DNA of 64,000 bases from Sinonovacula constricta. Its lineage: Eukaryota > Mollusca > Bivalvia > Cardiida > Solecurtidae. Below the pieces are notes generated by a model that saw only the letters and a program-made list of their open reading frames with translations, searched no databases and was not told where the DNA came from. Below are positions 23,036 through 36,900 of this stretch, piece by piece; the first letter of the stretch is position 1; each line of letters opens with the position of its first letter. The DNA is taken from positions 61,513,411-61,577,410 of the forward strand of contig CM017557.1 in NCBI GenBank assembly GCA_007844125.1, written 5' to 3'. Position numbers and translations under genes: made by a program.

Positions 23036-24639
23036 TGTGTTTAGTTATCTTCTCGTAAAAATAAGTAAGTAAATCGCTAAGATTCTATACTGCTCAGCAA
23101 TAAATGTGGCATGATAAGGGTTAATAATTTGGTCGGCGAATGTTTATAGCGAGCTAACAAGATTTCTATCAGTTCTTGCAACAGAGCTCTACCAGCTGAA
23201 AGCTTTCGTACTAAATGTCGGAAAACTTTTAGGAAATCTTTAGTCGACTGGAAAAGACATTACTTCCAATTCCTTTTACATTCAAAATGAAGTTTTAATG
23301 AAGCTTGGATGTGAGTTCTTGTTTTGATAATGACTGTGAAAATGTTTGGCAGATTCACACAAAAATACATTAGTCAAACTTTTACAGGGACTGTGAAAAG
23401 TGTAAACATGTTGCCTAGGAAGTATTTTTTGCTTTTTTAGCATGTAAATTATGCAGGCTTTACATGTAATATAAATGAAAAGAAACAGTAACTACATGTA
23501 TAGATGTTTTAGCTAGAAACTAATACATTTTGTGAGTTAATATTTATGTAATGTTTTATCTGAGTGATTTTTGTAAGCAAATATTGAACAAAAAAAAAAC
23601 ATAGATGGTTCTGCGTTTGCAAGGAAACAAAACTGCTTATAAATTTATGCAAAGAAATATTTTTTAACAATATAAAACTGTTGTTTTAAATTGATCATTT
23701 ATGAGAAAAGTCCCTTTAAGCTTTCAAGAAAAGCTGCAAATGCTTGTCTTGCATAAGAGTTGAGGCGCAATATTATGCATGATTCCAGAACTGTTGGAAT
23801 ACATCTACATATGTTAAACAGACGACAAGAGAAAAAATAATCCCTGTAAAAAATTCAGGGTAGGAAAGAAGCGTGAACAAGTATGTCGTGTATCAGTGAC
23901 CTGTGTAATTTGTCTGGTGCATGATGGGGTATTTGATAGGTTTTGTGTTAAAATAAATAAAAACTGGCTAGTAGTATGTCCAAATGTGAAACATATTGAG
24001 AATAGAACTATATTCTAAGATATTATCATATGTGTGCCAGAAAGAAAATCATGCCATTTTTTGTAAGTTGACGCTTTGGAAATGTTGATGGCTAGAAATT
24101 GCGTTATTGCCAGTTTTGTTATAGTCTATGATATATACAATATATTAGATACATCTTTTTTTGGCAATGCTTTATGTTAATTTTTTGACAGTGGTCAAAA
24201 GTTCTTTGATCTTTTCATTCAAATCTAGATAAAAAAGATGGTTTAATTAATTAGGTATTCTTAATTTAGTGGTTTAGGTTCTAGTAGGATAAATAAGCAA
24301 TGGTCATCTTTGATTGATATTGTCTGGAAGGGGGCTACAAGAGTCAAGTAGGAACTTTTTATGAGCGAATAAAATGATTGACATTCTTAAAGAAATCAGT
24401 ACATCTGCAATTCCTGATGCAAGGATGTATTTAAATTTGGAAGCCAGAAGTCATCTTCGAATTCAACAGGATTATGTATATGAAGTATTGAAAGAATCTG
24501 ATGTAATTTTTTATTATCTTTTTCCATTCTTTGAGTCATAGAGTAGTTTGAATAAATGATTCACTGTTGCTGATGGCCTTGGGTCAGTTTTTATGTAAAT
24601 TTTAGCATTGTGAATATCGTTTTATCTCATAGCTTCCTA

Positions 24640-24745
24640 AGCTTAAAAGGTTCAGGCCTCTTTACAAATAGAGTAGATCCTGATCAGCCAGCTTGCCCAG
24701 GGAGTTGTCTGATTAGAATCTGCAATAGTTGTTATTAAAGTCTCA
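24640..24745 (+). repeat. Dispersed palindromic GATC repeat
   Basis: gtagatcctgatcagccagc faces gagttgtctgattagaatct across a short loop: the same half-sites as at 22.95 and 62.27 kb. Confidence 0.65.
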
Positions 24746-27721
24746 AGCAAGTCTGTTTATATCTGCAAATAACTAAAATTTGGAATTGTTTATTAATAAA
24801 TATTTCTCATGAGGTGTTATTACCATTATAAGTGCCTCACAGTGATCATAAGAGATTTGTGATGACATTTGACAATAGTACAATGATACTACAATGTATC
24901 TTTAATGTTCAGACCCTTAATGTCATAATAACCTGGACCAATGGTTTTAAAACTTTGAGGTTGAGTTTGAGAGGAAGGATTTTGACTGGTTGAATTTTAT
25001 ATGAAATTTGACCAATCAAAGTTTTCATAAACATCTTGGACACCAGGCTGCAAGATTTGAAAACATCAATCATCTTACAATAATGTTTTCTCCTTTTTTT
25101 AAATTAAAATTGTGTTTAACCTATCTGGGTTTTTTCAAATATGAAATTTCAGGAATAAATAACTTGGTATATGGGTCACCTATTTTCTTTGTGAATAAAG
25201 TCCCTTGACTACTGTTACAGTAGAAATAATGTGAGGTTTCACCTAAGTGATGTCATAGGTTAATAAACACTTAAGAAACTTAAATGCAAGGTTATTATTC
25301 TTTCTGGTAATTAGGGCTAGTGGGCGATTTTCTCATGAAACCTTAACCAAAACGAAATCATTTATGACAAAAAAAAACAACCAAACTTGGAATAAAAAAT
25401 GACTTAAGGATAAAGAAGTTGCAGATGAATTAGTAAAGAGAGGATGGAATTAATCTTGGTTCAGCTGGTTTCCTTCTGTGCTGTGAAACCCAATACAGAC
25501 AGCATGTTTCTCATTACTAAAAGCCGGGCACCAAAAGAGCAGAATTGAAGCCATATTAGTTTCACAAAAAAACATGTTTTATCACAGGATAAAATATGAA
25601 CCTGGTCACTAGACCTGGCAAAGTTCTACAGTTTCTGTTATTTATTGGTCTATCTTCTAGGATCTGTTCTTGACTTTTGAGGTTTCATCTTCTACAAATG
25701 CCTTGAAATGATTATTAAGCAGGATATTTCATTGCATGGCTTGGACTTGTGTGTTTGTTTGATTAGCAAAACAGGGAGAACGTGAACCATTTTCGAGACG
25801 AACAAGAACATTTTCTTTGCACTTTAGATTTAATTCAGTCGTACCCCACATGGTGTCAGAACATAATTGCTTTTACCATTTAAATATGTGTTAAAGTGAA
25901 ACAGGCTAATTTATTTATTTTAGAAAGCATCTGTTTTGAATATGTGTTTGCTTTTCAATATAAACTCAATTGAATTCTTTGGCTGCACTGTGCAGTGGAA
26001 GAAATTCACCTCTCAAAGAGATTACCTCCCCTTAATTAATCTTGCTTGTCACAGGGTACTTTATATGCTTGTCTCTCATTTCTAAACAACTAAATTGCAG
26101 ATACTTAACTTAAAAATTAGAAGATGGTGCTTATTTTTTTATATCCCTCTGTCATTAAATCTGTTGTGAAACTTTATCTATAAGACCGTTTTGACCCTCT
26201 GCCTGTCAACACAATTTTTCTTGTGTTTGAACAACGGTTAGTGTTCGTTTCAAATTTCTAAGACAGATAATTGACTTGCAAGCCGCAAAAAACATGCACA
26301 CATTTTGTTTTGTAATTGCTCTAATGTACAATCAAAATGTACAAGAATGCAAAAGGAGCTGCATGTCATATTGCTCGAACAAGATAAAGTGGGGGATTAT
26401 GTTGCATACAGTTGTGCATGATCAGGCTCGAATTTCATAGAATGTTTTGTGAGGTCAGTTGGGTGGGGGATCACACACAACGGTTTGAAGTGCACCAGGG
26501 GAGCAGCACTAGTAATTCAAGTCTAGATTCATCCATACACCCTGTACACCCACTGCAAGATACTATCTGCTCCCTTCTTTAAGGCCGTTGTTCGAATTCG
26601 GTAATCTTTCATCAACTAATGTAGTGTTTATCAAACCTTTAAACTCATGTAGAAGCCCTGTAATTGACAAAACCCTGCTAACCTTATGCACTCGTTTGTC
26701 CCTCAGTGTCCTGTTTTGACAGCAGCAATGACATGGGCTGTCTCGCTAAGTGTATACTACTTAAATCTGTCACTGTAGCGCTTGTTCAGAGTTTGCAATA
26801 TTTATGCCTGTAAGTTTTTATAGTAAGTTTTCATTGGTCATATTTGAATTGAAGATAGTAATTAATTATCGATGAGAAAAATTTTAGTCACCCCTCTTCA
26901 AAGTTTATGTTTCTGTTATATCTGCAGATATTTTACATCCACTTGAATCAGGTTCTTGTTGAAGAGATTAGTTGAGTGCAAAAAAAATGCATCAGACATT
27001 TTTGCAGGAAGATTTTAAAAATTGGAGAAGATTTGCATCCATAAGAAGAGGTATTGATAAGTTTCTACATGAAGAGCAAACATTGTGGTAGCTGCAATTT
27101 TGCTAGACTGGTGAGATAGCAGTCTGTCATTGATAAAAGATTTGGTGACATTGGTTGACAACCAGCCAAGGTACTCACAAACAGGAAGTGTGACTCTTCC
27201 AAGTGGAGACAAGAATGGTTAGAGCTCTTCAAAATGGAGGATAATGATAGCAAGGCTGTTTAAATTGTAAAACTTTCCATTTGAAGCAATATAACCCATG
27301 CTTCAAATACAGGAAAGCAGAGATAACTGTTGAAAATTGTTTATAGGATGCTTTGACACAAAGGCAGTATTGATAAGAAAGTTTTAATTGGAAGGTGTTT
27401 TAAGTGTTTGAGGAAGGCTGCATATTGAAATTTCATTCTGATCTTTCCATCAAAGGATATTAAGTTCATATGTCATTCAGTAGGAGAAATGAAGGCATAT
27501 TCATCGTTTCGCCTAATTGTTTTTTTTCTAATTTCTTATGTTTTGTCATATTTCTGTAAATTCTATTTTCTTGATTAAGATTTTTTTTTAACTTACTCAG
27601 TGAACATAATGTAATGAGTGACCTTGAGAAAAGTGTGGGGAAGAAATTTATATGGGGACTCAAAGTGGGCTTTAGAACAAGAAGATGCAATAAATAAATA
27701 AAGATAAATTGTAGAACTTAC

Positions 27722-27798
27722 CAATTATTTACTTGCAAAATTGTTAAACCAGTATCTTGTGCTAGCTGTTTCTTTTGCTCTTCCGAGGGATATGGATG
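27722..27798 (-). CDS. Meis: Meis/homothorax exon: TALE loop, helix 2 and start of recognition helix
   Basis: The 77-bp exon that follows the LFQHLT exon of the same gene. It translates in phase 0 as [17 protein letters not shown] followed by LTILQVNN, and ends with TG, the first two bases of the invariant Trp48 codon. PYP is the three-residue loop extension that defines TALE homeodomains; the rest is helix 2 and the first turns of helix 3. The acceptor is cttctttttttttcag/CATCCA and the donor AATAATTG/gtaagttc. Length, phase and residue content match the equivalent vertebrate Meis exon. It is too short to stand out as an open reading frame. The rest of the homeodomain (FINARRR and the conserved RIVQPMIDQSNR) should lie on the next exon at lower coordinates. 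I found no match down to position 1, so that intron appears to exceed 27.7 kb. Confidence 0.97.
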
Positions 27799-29384
27799 CT
27801 GAAAAAAAAAGAAGAAAGAAACTCGTCAGATTTGAAATATTCCAATGCATTTTTTTTCAAAATATGTAAAAATTGTAAAAGGATCTATTCTAATTTTCAA
27901 CATTTTAGACATTATGATAGATCCATGATGTATTTGCATTTATTCAAATTGCAAGCTGTACTCTTGATTTTCAAAAGCAGAAAAGAAATATCGGATCTGT
28001 TTTCATGCTTTTTTTGTTAGTGAGAAGGAAGTTGGTCTTGAGGGATATATATCTTACGTCCCATTTTAATCTGGATGTTTCACAAATGGTTCATTTTTCT
28101 GAAGATCGAGTCAAGCTCATGAATAATATTTGCACATTCTTCAATTTTCATCTTGCATTGAAGCATCTTGTCTTCATAACTTTGACAACATTTTGACATG
28201 GTCCCTATTAACCAAAACGTGCCCTATATCAAGACAGGGTCTAATTTAAACAAATGAGAAACAAGCTTTTCCAAACTGGAATTAGAATTTATTTCAAAAT
28301 GAACTTCTGGCTGGCTTTATTCTCATTCATTCAAGAAAAAGAAAGGTACTTAAATAAAATCAAGTAATCTAATATATTTCATTTTGGTCTAGTATTGCAT
28401 CACAGATTGCTCCCCCATTATCTTATTAAATTCAGGGTCAACAGAGGCGCATTGATCAACATTGATAAATGCACTTGAATGATACAGATTTAAAGTCAAT
28501 GTTCAGTTGATTTTAAAAAAAAGGCTTCAAGTTTCCATAGCAACAATGTCTTGATGAAATGAGAAATGCATTCTAGTGTAAAAAAAAAAGAGAAACTAGT
28601 TGTATGGAAAGAAAGTAAGGAAGTCAAAATAGAAAATCTTCAAATAATGGGGATGTTGAAAGTTGGAATAAATTTAATCAATGCATAAAAGCAACTACAA
28701 GTCTTTGCTCCAGTGGGAATATAAAGTGAGCTAAAATGTCGACACAATTCAATTTGGAAACAAAATTGATCCGAAGAATGCCGTGACACACACAGAGCTC
28801 ATGAAAAGTATCTCATACTTTGGACAGAATTCCACGAGAAGGAAAAGTCCGCATCAAGGAGGGGGCATGTGCTTGACTCAGGGGTTTTGCCCATCATGGA
28901 AATAATGAATTAAGAGATTCCCTCTAAAAACAATAGGTTCACAGGTCAAGAGAGGATAGAAACACGTGACAAGTCCCTGATATTGGCACAGTATCAAAAG
29001 TTATCTCAGCCAAATGGAATGATTTGTGAATGTAACTCCTTGTCCTGCTATATCTCAGAATGATCCATATGAAATTCTTAATTTTTGTTATCATAGCAAG
29101 GTTTCTAAACAAAGTGTCAAAATTTTGGCAGCAAATGTTGCACATTCTGATCCAAATTATCCTCAAAAAGCACATAGCAGGACAGCTGGCTGATCTGATT
29201 CTACATCATTTTTAAAATCTCCATAATTCTTTGCTTCAAACTGGTGAAGGGCTTAAAGTAATCGGAATCGAAATTGTAATTATTTTGAAAATGACCTCCT
29301 ATTTAAGTCATTCAGTAATAATCCATACAAATTCTTAATAAAATGCTGTAAACTAAACACAGAGGTAAAATATTGCTAAATGTT

Positions 29385-29475
29385 TGGCAAATGGCTTGGC
29401 AGAGAGTAGTGCAGATCCTGATCAGACAACTCCAAAATGAGAACGTGCTGATCTGGATCAAAACCTCTTGGCTTG
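29385..29475 (+). repeat. Dispersed palindromic GATC repeat
   Basis: agtgcagatcctgatcagac followed by aacgtgctgatctggatc; a more diverged copy. Confidence 0.5.
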
Positions 29476-32400
29476 ATCAATTCTTGTCTTTTTCAGCTAT
29501 ATAAATGTAATTCTTGAGCCAAATAGAGTGATTTGTGAACTTTCTTCTGCTTCTTACGAAGGCATGATTGAATGCATTTAGCAACATTTTCCTGTAGTTC
29601 CGCATTAATTCAATCATGCCCTGCATTGAAGAGATATCTCAGATTTCCAAAGTATTGGAATCAACCTGGTTATAATGCATTCTTTAATTGGCAGCAATAA
29701 TTCACTGTCAGACAAGAGCTTGCACTAAATGATTGACAAATATTTCATTATGAATTTCTTTTTTTAAAATTTTAATGGCCAAACATTTTAATGGCTGTGC
29801 GTGTCTTCACTATTATTGCCAACACTAAAGCGATTTATTTTATCAATTTATTATAAAAAAGATGCTATGTTATGCAAGTGCCTTTATCAGACCTTTAAAG
29901 TTGATTATGCTTTTACATATATAACCTGGAATAAAAACTTTAATATAAAAGCTTGCATGAGAATAACTTCAACTCTGTATCCATTCATCCTTTTAAATTC
30001 CCTACTATGGCAACCCAACACTCGTCAATTATGCAAATCTACAATTCCAGTGCTTTGTTGTTCGTACAATGTGGTAGGTCTCGTCAGTCTTTTGAAGTGA
30101 TGTTATTTATTGTCTGTGCACCAAAGAACAATGTCTGCAGATCAAAGCACTAGGAGCACTGCGTGTTGACCAACTAAATTCCAATATGAGTGTCTTAAAG
30201 GCCGTTACTGCTTTAAAGGGAGGTGTTAATTACTGCTGAGTGATATTTATTGCATTGGTGCCTATGACAAAAGGAGTTTTATGCCCCAGTCAACTGTCAA
30301 TCAATGCTGGGCATGCTTCTTGCAGCCTCTGGTCTGATCAGTGTACCAATCAGCATAGCCCCCTTCCTCTTAGTTTGGACTTTAAAACAAAACAATCAAT
30401 AAAATGAAAGCAACCCATCGATGCATATAAATCTATCCTCATCAATGAGCTGGCTTTTAGATGTAGCAGTTTTAAAGCTGTTTCATTGGGTGTGGTAAAA
30501 GTTTTTTCTAAGAGCAAGCTTGCATGTCAACTAGGAGTAATGTAGCTTATATGTGTGTGGTAATGTCCTGTACCTCTGAAGGCAGGTGAAGATGTCACAA
30601 TGAGGTGTTACTAGGGTAAAATGGGTTGGTAATGTTTCTATTTTCCTCTTTGGTGTCAATGGAAAAGGTGCAGCTTTAAGTACTAATCTTCCACATTCAG
30701 TGGCTTTAATAGCTTTTGTAGCATTAGGCTTTCAGAACTTCTTATGGGTAGTCTGTAGGAAATGAAAGGAAGCTTCACTGCCATTATGGGGATAATAAGA
30801 GTTTTATATTTAGATATCAGGAAATTCAACAGTTTCTGTCCTTTGAAGTGTATGTATGGAGGACAAAGCAGGCCATGTATACTGGAATGACAGGAACATT
30901 TCAACACACTTGTAAGAAGTGCCTTGTTTACAACAAGGCACTGGTTGTTACAGTAGATATTTGTCTGGGTCTATTTTCTATAAAATAGCTTAACATCACT
31001 ATAATGATCATAATTGGTCACTGTGACATATTTCAATAAACAACAACAGAGATAACTAGAGCATTTCAAGCTTATTTCACCAAGGGTCTTTCTTTTATCT
31101 AGAAACAGCTTTAATTAAACAAAGAAAACATTCAGCAAAATAAGTCCAATGTTATTACTGTAATAACCCAAAATAAATCGTAATTTGGTTTTGCAATAAC
31201 AAATTAAAAACAACAATAGAGAAAAGAATCTACGAAGCAAAACAGGAGTATGGTTTACACATTATAGCAGCAACATCAAAGTACTCCAAATAAGTAAGTT
31301 TATATGCAACAGTGATGGTGTTGAAATATTTATGAAAGCGAATTTATTGTGTGTTTTTTTTTGTTTTGAAGAGGCACAGCGAATCATAGAGCTCTACCAG
31401 AACATTGCATGGTTTCTTTTTAGTGGAATTATTCATTGATTTATTGGGGGAGTGGCCTAAAGTTTTCTAGTCGCAATACTAAAATTTCGAAATCGAAGTC
31501 ATTCATGTTCACTATAGATACTAACTAGCATCAGGGAAGCAATTCTTTTACCATCTCACAGATTTCTTTAATTTTGTACCACAGTTTTAATTTTGTTTAT
31601 AAATATGTGTATCACACATGCACTGAAATTTATATTTCCGCATTTTTACAGAATTCTATGAACTAAATAATTACATGATTCCTTTCTTTGTAAATAAATC
31701 ATTATTTAAGATTTTCTTAGCACTATGGTTGTTTCATCTCACAATCTTATCGTCGAAAGAATGAGAAAAGCTATTATCTTCCATGCCCTTAGAACAAAAG
31801 GAAATATAGCTTGACCCTTCCAATCAAAGAAATAAATGACATTTTCTCATTTCTTGCTGCTGCTGCAGCAGTTGCTATATTAGAAAGCCATGTGGTGATA
31901 TTGTCCAATAGATTGGTGCCCTGCTCTATGCTTTAACGGAGACAGCTTGCACGCTCCCCTGGGAACCAGAGTAATGTAGATCACCATTGATTAAAGCCCA
32001 GGATGTAGACTGGCTCTCCGTTAGGAGCAATCATGGTCAGCATTTCACTATTTCTTGTCAATAATTGCTATAACCAGTCTATAAACTTAGGACAATACTT
32101 AGACAGAAGACACAATGCCTTTTTTTAATGTTTTTTTTTTTTATGGTTTGTTTTGTATGGTCAATTTAATTGGGCTCACATAAAATTTTAGTATGGTGAT
32201 TTTCTTTTATGTTTGGTGAGAGGAGACACAAGATAAATGGTTGGGTAGAACCAGTGATACTCTGAAGTTGAAGCTTCTAACAAATGTTTAACCCAACATA
32301 GACCCAAGCACCATTGGTAAGGTATGGACAGTGCATCAGGAGGCATTTTCATGGTTGTTACACTGTGTCATAAAAATTGTCATAGTTCATATTTTGTACA

Positions 32401-33004
32401 TGTAATTGGCATATTTAATATGTATTGTAATAAGAAATAAATAATAAAAGATATATCTAGCAGCAATATGTTAATATCTCTATGTTAACATCTTTAAGAT
32501 GCATTGAAACAAAGCACATAAAGCAGCAGTGGTAGTCACACAAAAAAAGTCAAATTTTATTACTAGTATAGGTCTCGAAAAGGTCTTGTGTAAGAAATAG
32601 AAGAAAGTTTCCTTGTTGAATAAGATTAATATTAAACAATTTATTTAAAGCCAACAATTCTAAATAATGTGTTTTCTGATAACAGCCAATGAATGGCTAT
32701 ACGTGATAAAGATTCTCTCACTGGCTCAGTTTTCAGAAAGTAATTTTCTTTCCCATAACTTTCATCTTCATTGAAACTCTCAACCCATTATGATCACTCT
32801 TATTGCTGTCATACATTGGGATGATGGTGCTTTTAATGCCGTTAGAACCTTTTTATTACATTTGATTTCGAATAAATCTGTTTGATAACATCTTGTGCAG
32901 TAACACGAGATGGAAACCAATAATTAAAAACCTGCTAATATTGTTTCCTTTCATATTGCCAATAATTCTGCTAAGCAAATAACTAAACTAAGGTTTCTGC
33001 TTCA

Positions 33005-33286
33005 TTACCCTTTAGGAAATGAAAGGATACCATTTTGAAAGGAGATACTCTTGTGAGGTGGAGATAGGAAAGCACCAGCAGGTCCCATGATGCTTTGGGA
33101 AGGAGGCTGGGCAAACATAGCCTGTAATGTGCTGTTTGTTTTGTCAATTGAGCTGGTCAGTTTGACACCAGTCAGTTCAGCAAGCAGTCCAGCCAGTTTT
33201 TTGACACTGTCCATCTGACGGTTTGGTGGGTGGCTTTCAGTGTTGGAGGAAGATTTCATGTTGAACTGATGGATCAGGTGATGAAA
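33005..33286 (-). CDS. Possible alternative terminal exon inside the Meis homeobox intron (or decayed coding remnant)
   Basis: A minus-strand reading frame of 93 codons plus stop with protein-like composition: FHHLIHQFNMKSSS..., then a segment reading MDSVKKLAGLLAELTGVKL, then Pro/Ser-rich sequence ending NGILSFPKG and TAA. It is preceded by a possible acceptor (aaactctag/TTTCATC) that puts it in phase 0, the phase left by the upstream Meis exon. A minus-strand AATAAA lies about 145 bp past the stop (32852-32857). Splicing to it would give a Meis protein ending after homeodomain helix 1. Against this, the sequence just upstream (33290-33480) is also protein-like in other frames, which fits a frameshifted pseudogene or transposon remnant better. 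I do not recognise the family, and the polypyrimidine tract is weak. Confidence 0.3.
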   Translation of the reverse strand, partial: FHHLIHQFNMKSSSNTESHPPNRQMDSVKKLAGLLAELTGVKLTSSIDKTNSTLQAMFAQPPSQSIMGPAGAFLSPPHKSISFQNGILSFPKG

Positions 33287-33480
33287 CTAGAGTTTTAAGA
33301 GCAACTGTGGGAATATCTAGAACCCCCATGGGTGCACCATGACTCCACTTGCAGCTTTCAAGATGGTGATAAAAGGCTGTTGGCCACTGGCACTTAGGGC
33401 AGAAATGTGGTCAGTTTGTGTAGGGATAAGTGGTGAATATGGTGCATAAAATATCCCCTTTGTGGTGATGAACTAAGTAA
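33287..33480 (-). pseudogene. Coding-like segment broken by frameshifts
   Basis: Read on the minus strand, one frame gives FITTKGIFYAPYSPLIPTQ followed by TDHISALSASGQQPF and more, before a stop in a TTCTAG context. A one-base shift then continues as GVLDIPTVALKTLVSSPDP and runs into the next reading frame at 33286. Long protein-like stretches passing from frame to frame in so little space suggest a gene fragment or retrocopy decaying by small indels. The parent family is not recognised, and compositional chance is not excluded. Confidence 0.25.
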
Positions 33481-33898
33481 TTTGACATGATAGTGGCTTG
33501 TTAAGTATTAATGTACAAGTCATGTTATATATATGCAATGAGATGGTTTTAACATTTTCAACATGCCATTTTGGAATTTAATATAGATTCTTGCAACCAT
33601 GTAGTAATTAGATCCTGCCCACGCACCCAAAGCTTCCAAAAATGTAAAGAATGCATTTATAAATTAGACTTCATGAGCTTATTTTGCATAAAATGGCACA
33701 AACAAATAGAGCATTTAGTTTAAAATTAAAAAGTACTTTTCTTGAAATCATGTGTAATATTGTTACTTTCCACTTGCCATGTAAATAATGCACAAATAAA
33801 ATGATGTTTCAAGTATGGTTTGCAATCTGTGACACACAAAAAAAAAAACCCATATGAAAATAAATTACCTCAAGCTATGAAGTTTATATACAGCCTCT

Positions 33899-33930
33899 TA
33901 TATATATGTATATATATATATATACATATA
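33899..33930. repeat. TA microsatellite
   Basis: tatatatatgtatatatata and following; a simple-sequence tract inside the Meis intron. Confidence 0.85.
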
Positions 33931-36900
33931 AACATATTTAAAGAAGTAACAGTTTGTGTTAGTTTCTTATCATGAACTTTAGCGGTAATTGTAAATCAGC
34001 TACCTAGGTAGATGTTTGTTGTCAATTAAGGTCAATATTATACTGTTATGGGGTTAGCTACAATAATTTACTACTATCACATTTCAAGCACCTCTGTGAC
34101 AGCTTACCAAAACAGTTTCACTCCTTCAGAGACAGTCTCTATTGGTCAATCAGTCCTGTGAAGTATTCAAAGTATTTAACGGACCGTCGTACCTGTCCAA
34201 ATATTGCCATACAATCATTGCTACTTATCTACTTAATGTCTGCGGTGTTTGCTTACTATTACCCAACAGCCAAGGTATTTGAGGGCATTAGTGACAGCCA
34301 GTCTTGTGTTGGTCACTTGACTGTCCAGCGGTCAGTTTAGAATGACCACAAGATAACTGACCTTGCCTTAATCCCACCCCAAACATAGTAAAGCTCTTGT
34401 GAACTTTTAACGCCAGTAAACATTTAGCTGCAATATCCCTATTTAAGACAACCGGTAGATAGCAGGGCTGACAAAATGGCCAAGTTTAAATGAATGTCAA
34501 CAAACAGTTACATAAATTCCTCATACTTGTTATAAGTTTGTGTGACAAATCAGTCCGAGAGCTTATTTCTTGAGATAGGTGGATGCTCTGAGAGTAAGGT
34601 TGCAATCAAAGATGTGTCCATTGTTTGCAGGTCCTTAACTAAGAAGGTATGGGTTACAGATGTAAACCCATTTACCTGGGCTGGATTAAGCTACCTACTT
34701 TGGTAAGCCACAGGTTAAAGTCTTGGTGATAGTTTGATAAAACAGACACTAGACTTGTTGAAACATTGCCCCCCTTGTTTAGGATGACATTTTATTAATT
34801 TATATGTGGGAACTTTTATTATAATTTAGTTCATTAATCACTAGTTTTTCAGACTTTTAAACAGGTATATTCTCTGTATGGATAATTAAATATGAACCAC
34901 ATAATGTTTTGGCAGTTTATTTCTTTTCTTGATTTCTAAATTAATTGCTATTTTTTTATTATTTTTTTATGATATTTCATTATTTCATTAAAAAAATATG
35001 TCATATTACTTGTACATTTAAAATGAATTGTATTCTCATTAATTTTCGATTATTTATTTGTTCTTGGGGGCTAAAATTTAAAGATTTATATTTACAAGAT
35101 TTAAAACATTATTCTCAATATTAAAGCAACAATTTCCTTGTGCACCAAGGTTGCTATTTTCCACATTGAAATGACTTCAGGAGTAAAAATAATTTTCTCG
35201 TGATTTGATTTCTGGGTTCAGCTATGATTGCCCACTTAACGTGGGACGCGGGGCATCTGACATCTAGTGACACTGACTGGCTCTTGCGACCATATATGGC
35301 ACTCTTAAGTTCTGATGTGGTCACTCCAGGTACTTCTTGTTAAGGGCAGTGAAATTTAAATATGCTTGAAGAAAGGAGCTCAATGGGGCTTGAAGGACCC
35401 TTCATGGATCTGAAAGGAGTAGCTTTATGTCCCTTAAAGACTATCATTTGGGGTTAGTGTCCCGGGGTGGCTGGAAGCACTGAGAGGGTCTACACAGATG
35501 AAACTGACCATTGCGCCCTATTGGAATTTAATTGAAATCATAAGACAATAAATGCCACAGTATGCATGGTTAATTGGAAAAGTGAATGGTTAATTGGGGA
35601 ATAATGTGAGAACTATGGGGTGTCCACTCTTCACTAACAAATGGTCAGTCTTGACCACTGGCCCTTGTGACATGTAAAGGAGACCAGGACTGGTCAGTGG
35701 GTTATTTATAGTTGCTGATTGGTTTCATTTTCATTGAGAGGATTTTTTAAAAGGTTTAGATTCTGACAATAAGATTCAAAACAATCATTATGGTGTTTTT
35801 ATTTCTTTAGAAACATTCCTATTGTTTCATATGTTAGATATTTGTTTGTTTTCAAAAGTTTCCACCTCTTTCAAGATTGGTGTACTTTTGGTTGAAACAA
35901 ATTTCTGTTAAATATATATAGAAAAATCATGTGCATTTAGAGAAATTAAATTGATCACTCCAATGAAACTTTTCAAATAAAATACTTTTCTACATTTTTA
36001 TCTGCATTTTTAAGAAGGTAAAGAGAACAATGAAGGAACAATAGAGGCCGTACAACTGGAAAGGATTGCACTTGGCACAAATACATCCAGCATTTCAAGT
36101 ATATGTCTGCATAAAAGTGCTAGTGGCCAAGAAAAACAACATTAAAATGTCAAACGAAATTTTTAATACACCTAAATAAACTTGAGTGAACCTTATTGCA
36201 TTCTAAGTTGATGAAACGGTTTCGATTTTATTGACAAATAGGGTTATAAAAGTGTACGACAACTTTACAATGTCGGAATTGTTAGACACGGGAAAAATTC
36301 TCGTTACATATATTGGTAATTAAAGACTAGCAAGCAAGTACTGCATGGTATAAAATACTTCCCTGTTATTGGACAAGCCAACAAGATTTTAAAGGACAAT
36401 TCAAAATACTCTCCACATTTTGAGTGGAGGTAAAAACGGCAATAAACCTTCTATGTGAACTAGGAGCCATTGTTATCCTTCAGCTCTGCAATGAAAATTT
36501 TGTGTAAATACATAAAAAAAAAATCAGAATTTTGATATATGAAGTTTAGAGAAAAGAAGGAAGTATATAACTGAGAATTACTGATTTATTGACAAAGGTC
36601 AAAAGTGTGTCACAGTTGGTACCTGACATATATATTAGGGTGGGGAGTTTGTGATGATGACTCAGCAATATTGTTGTGATAGGATAATAAAATTTGAAAT
36701 GTCACACGAAGTGATATTTAAATATTTGTTTATACCAATTGATAAGAATGAGATCATTGCTTTATTCCGCTCTAAATGTCAGAGTAAAAGTGGGTATTAA
36801 AAAAGGTCATGGCCATATGTATACATGTCACTAGGTAGGCAGGATATTAAAATGGGTCTGAAATGGATGACTTTTTGAATAAACTAAATTTGTAAACATT

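Larger units (their letters stand above)
1..27721 (-). other. Meis: Downstream Meis intron, incomplete at window start
   Basis: Begins with the gtaagttc donor at 27721. I scanned the plus strand for the reverse complement of FINARRRIVQPMID, allowing all synonymous codons around the Asp-Ile-Met-Pro core, and found nothing. The next exon therefore probably lies beyond position 1. The region holds SINEs, satellites, the two GCTTGC-rich elements and a promoter-like GC-rich block that may belong to a nested gene. Stretches not listed separately (for example 19-22.8, 23.3-24.6 and 24.8-27.7 kb) show only AT-rich DNA with scattered less AT-rich patches. Confidence 0.55.
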
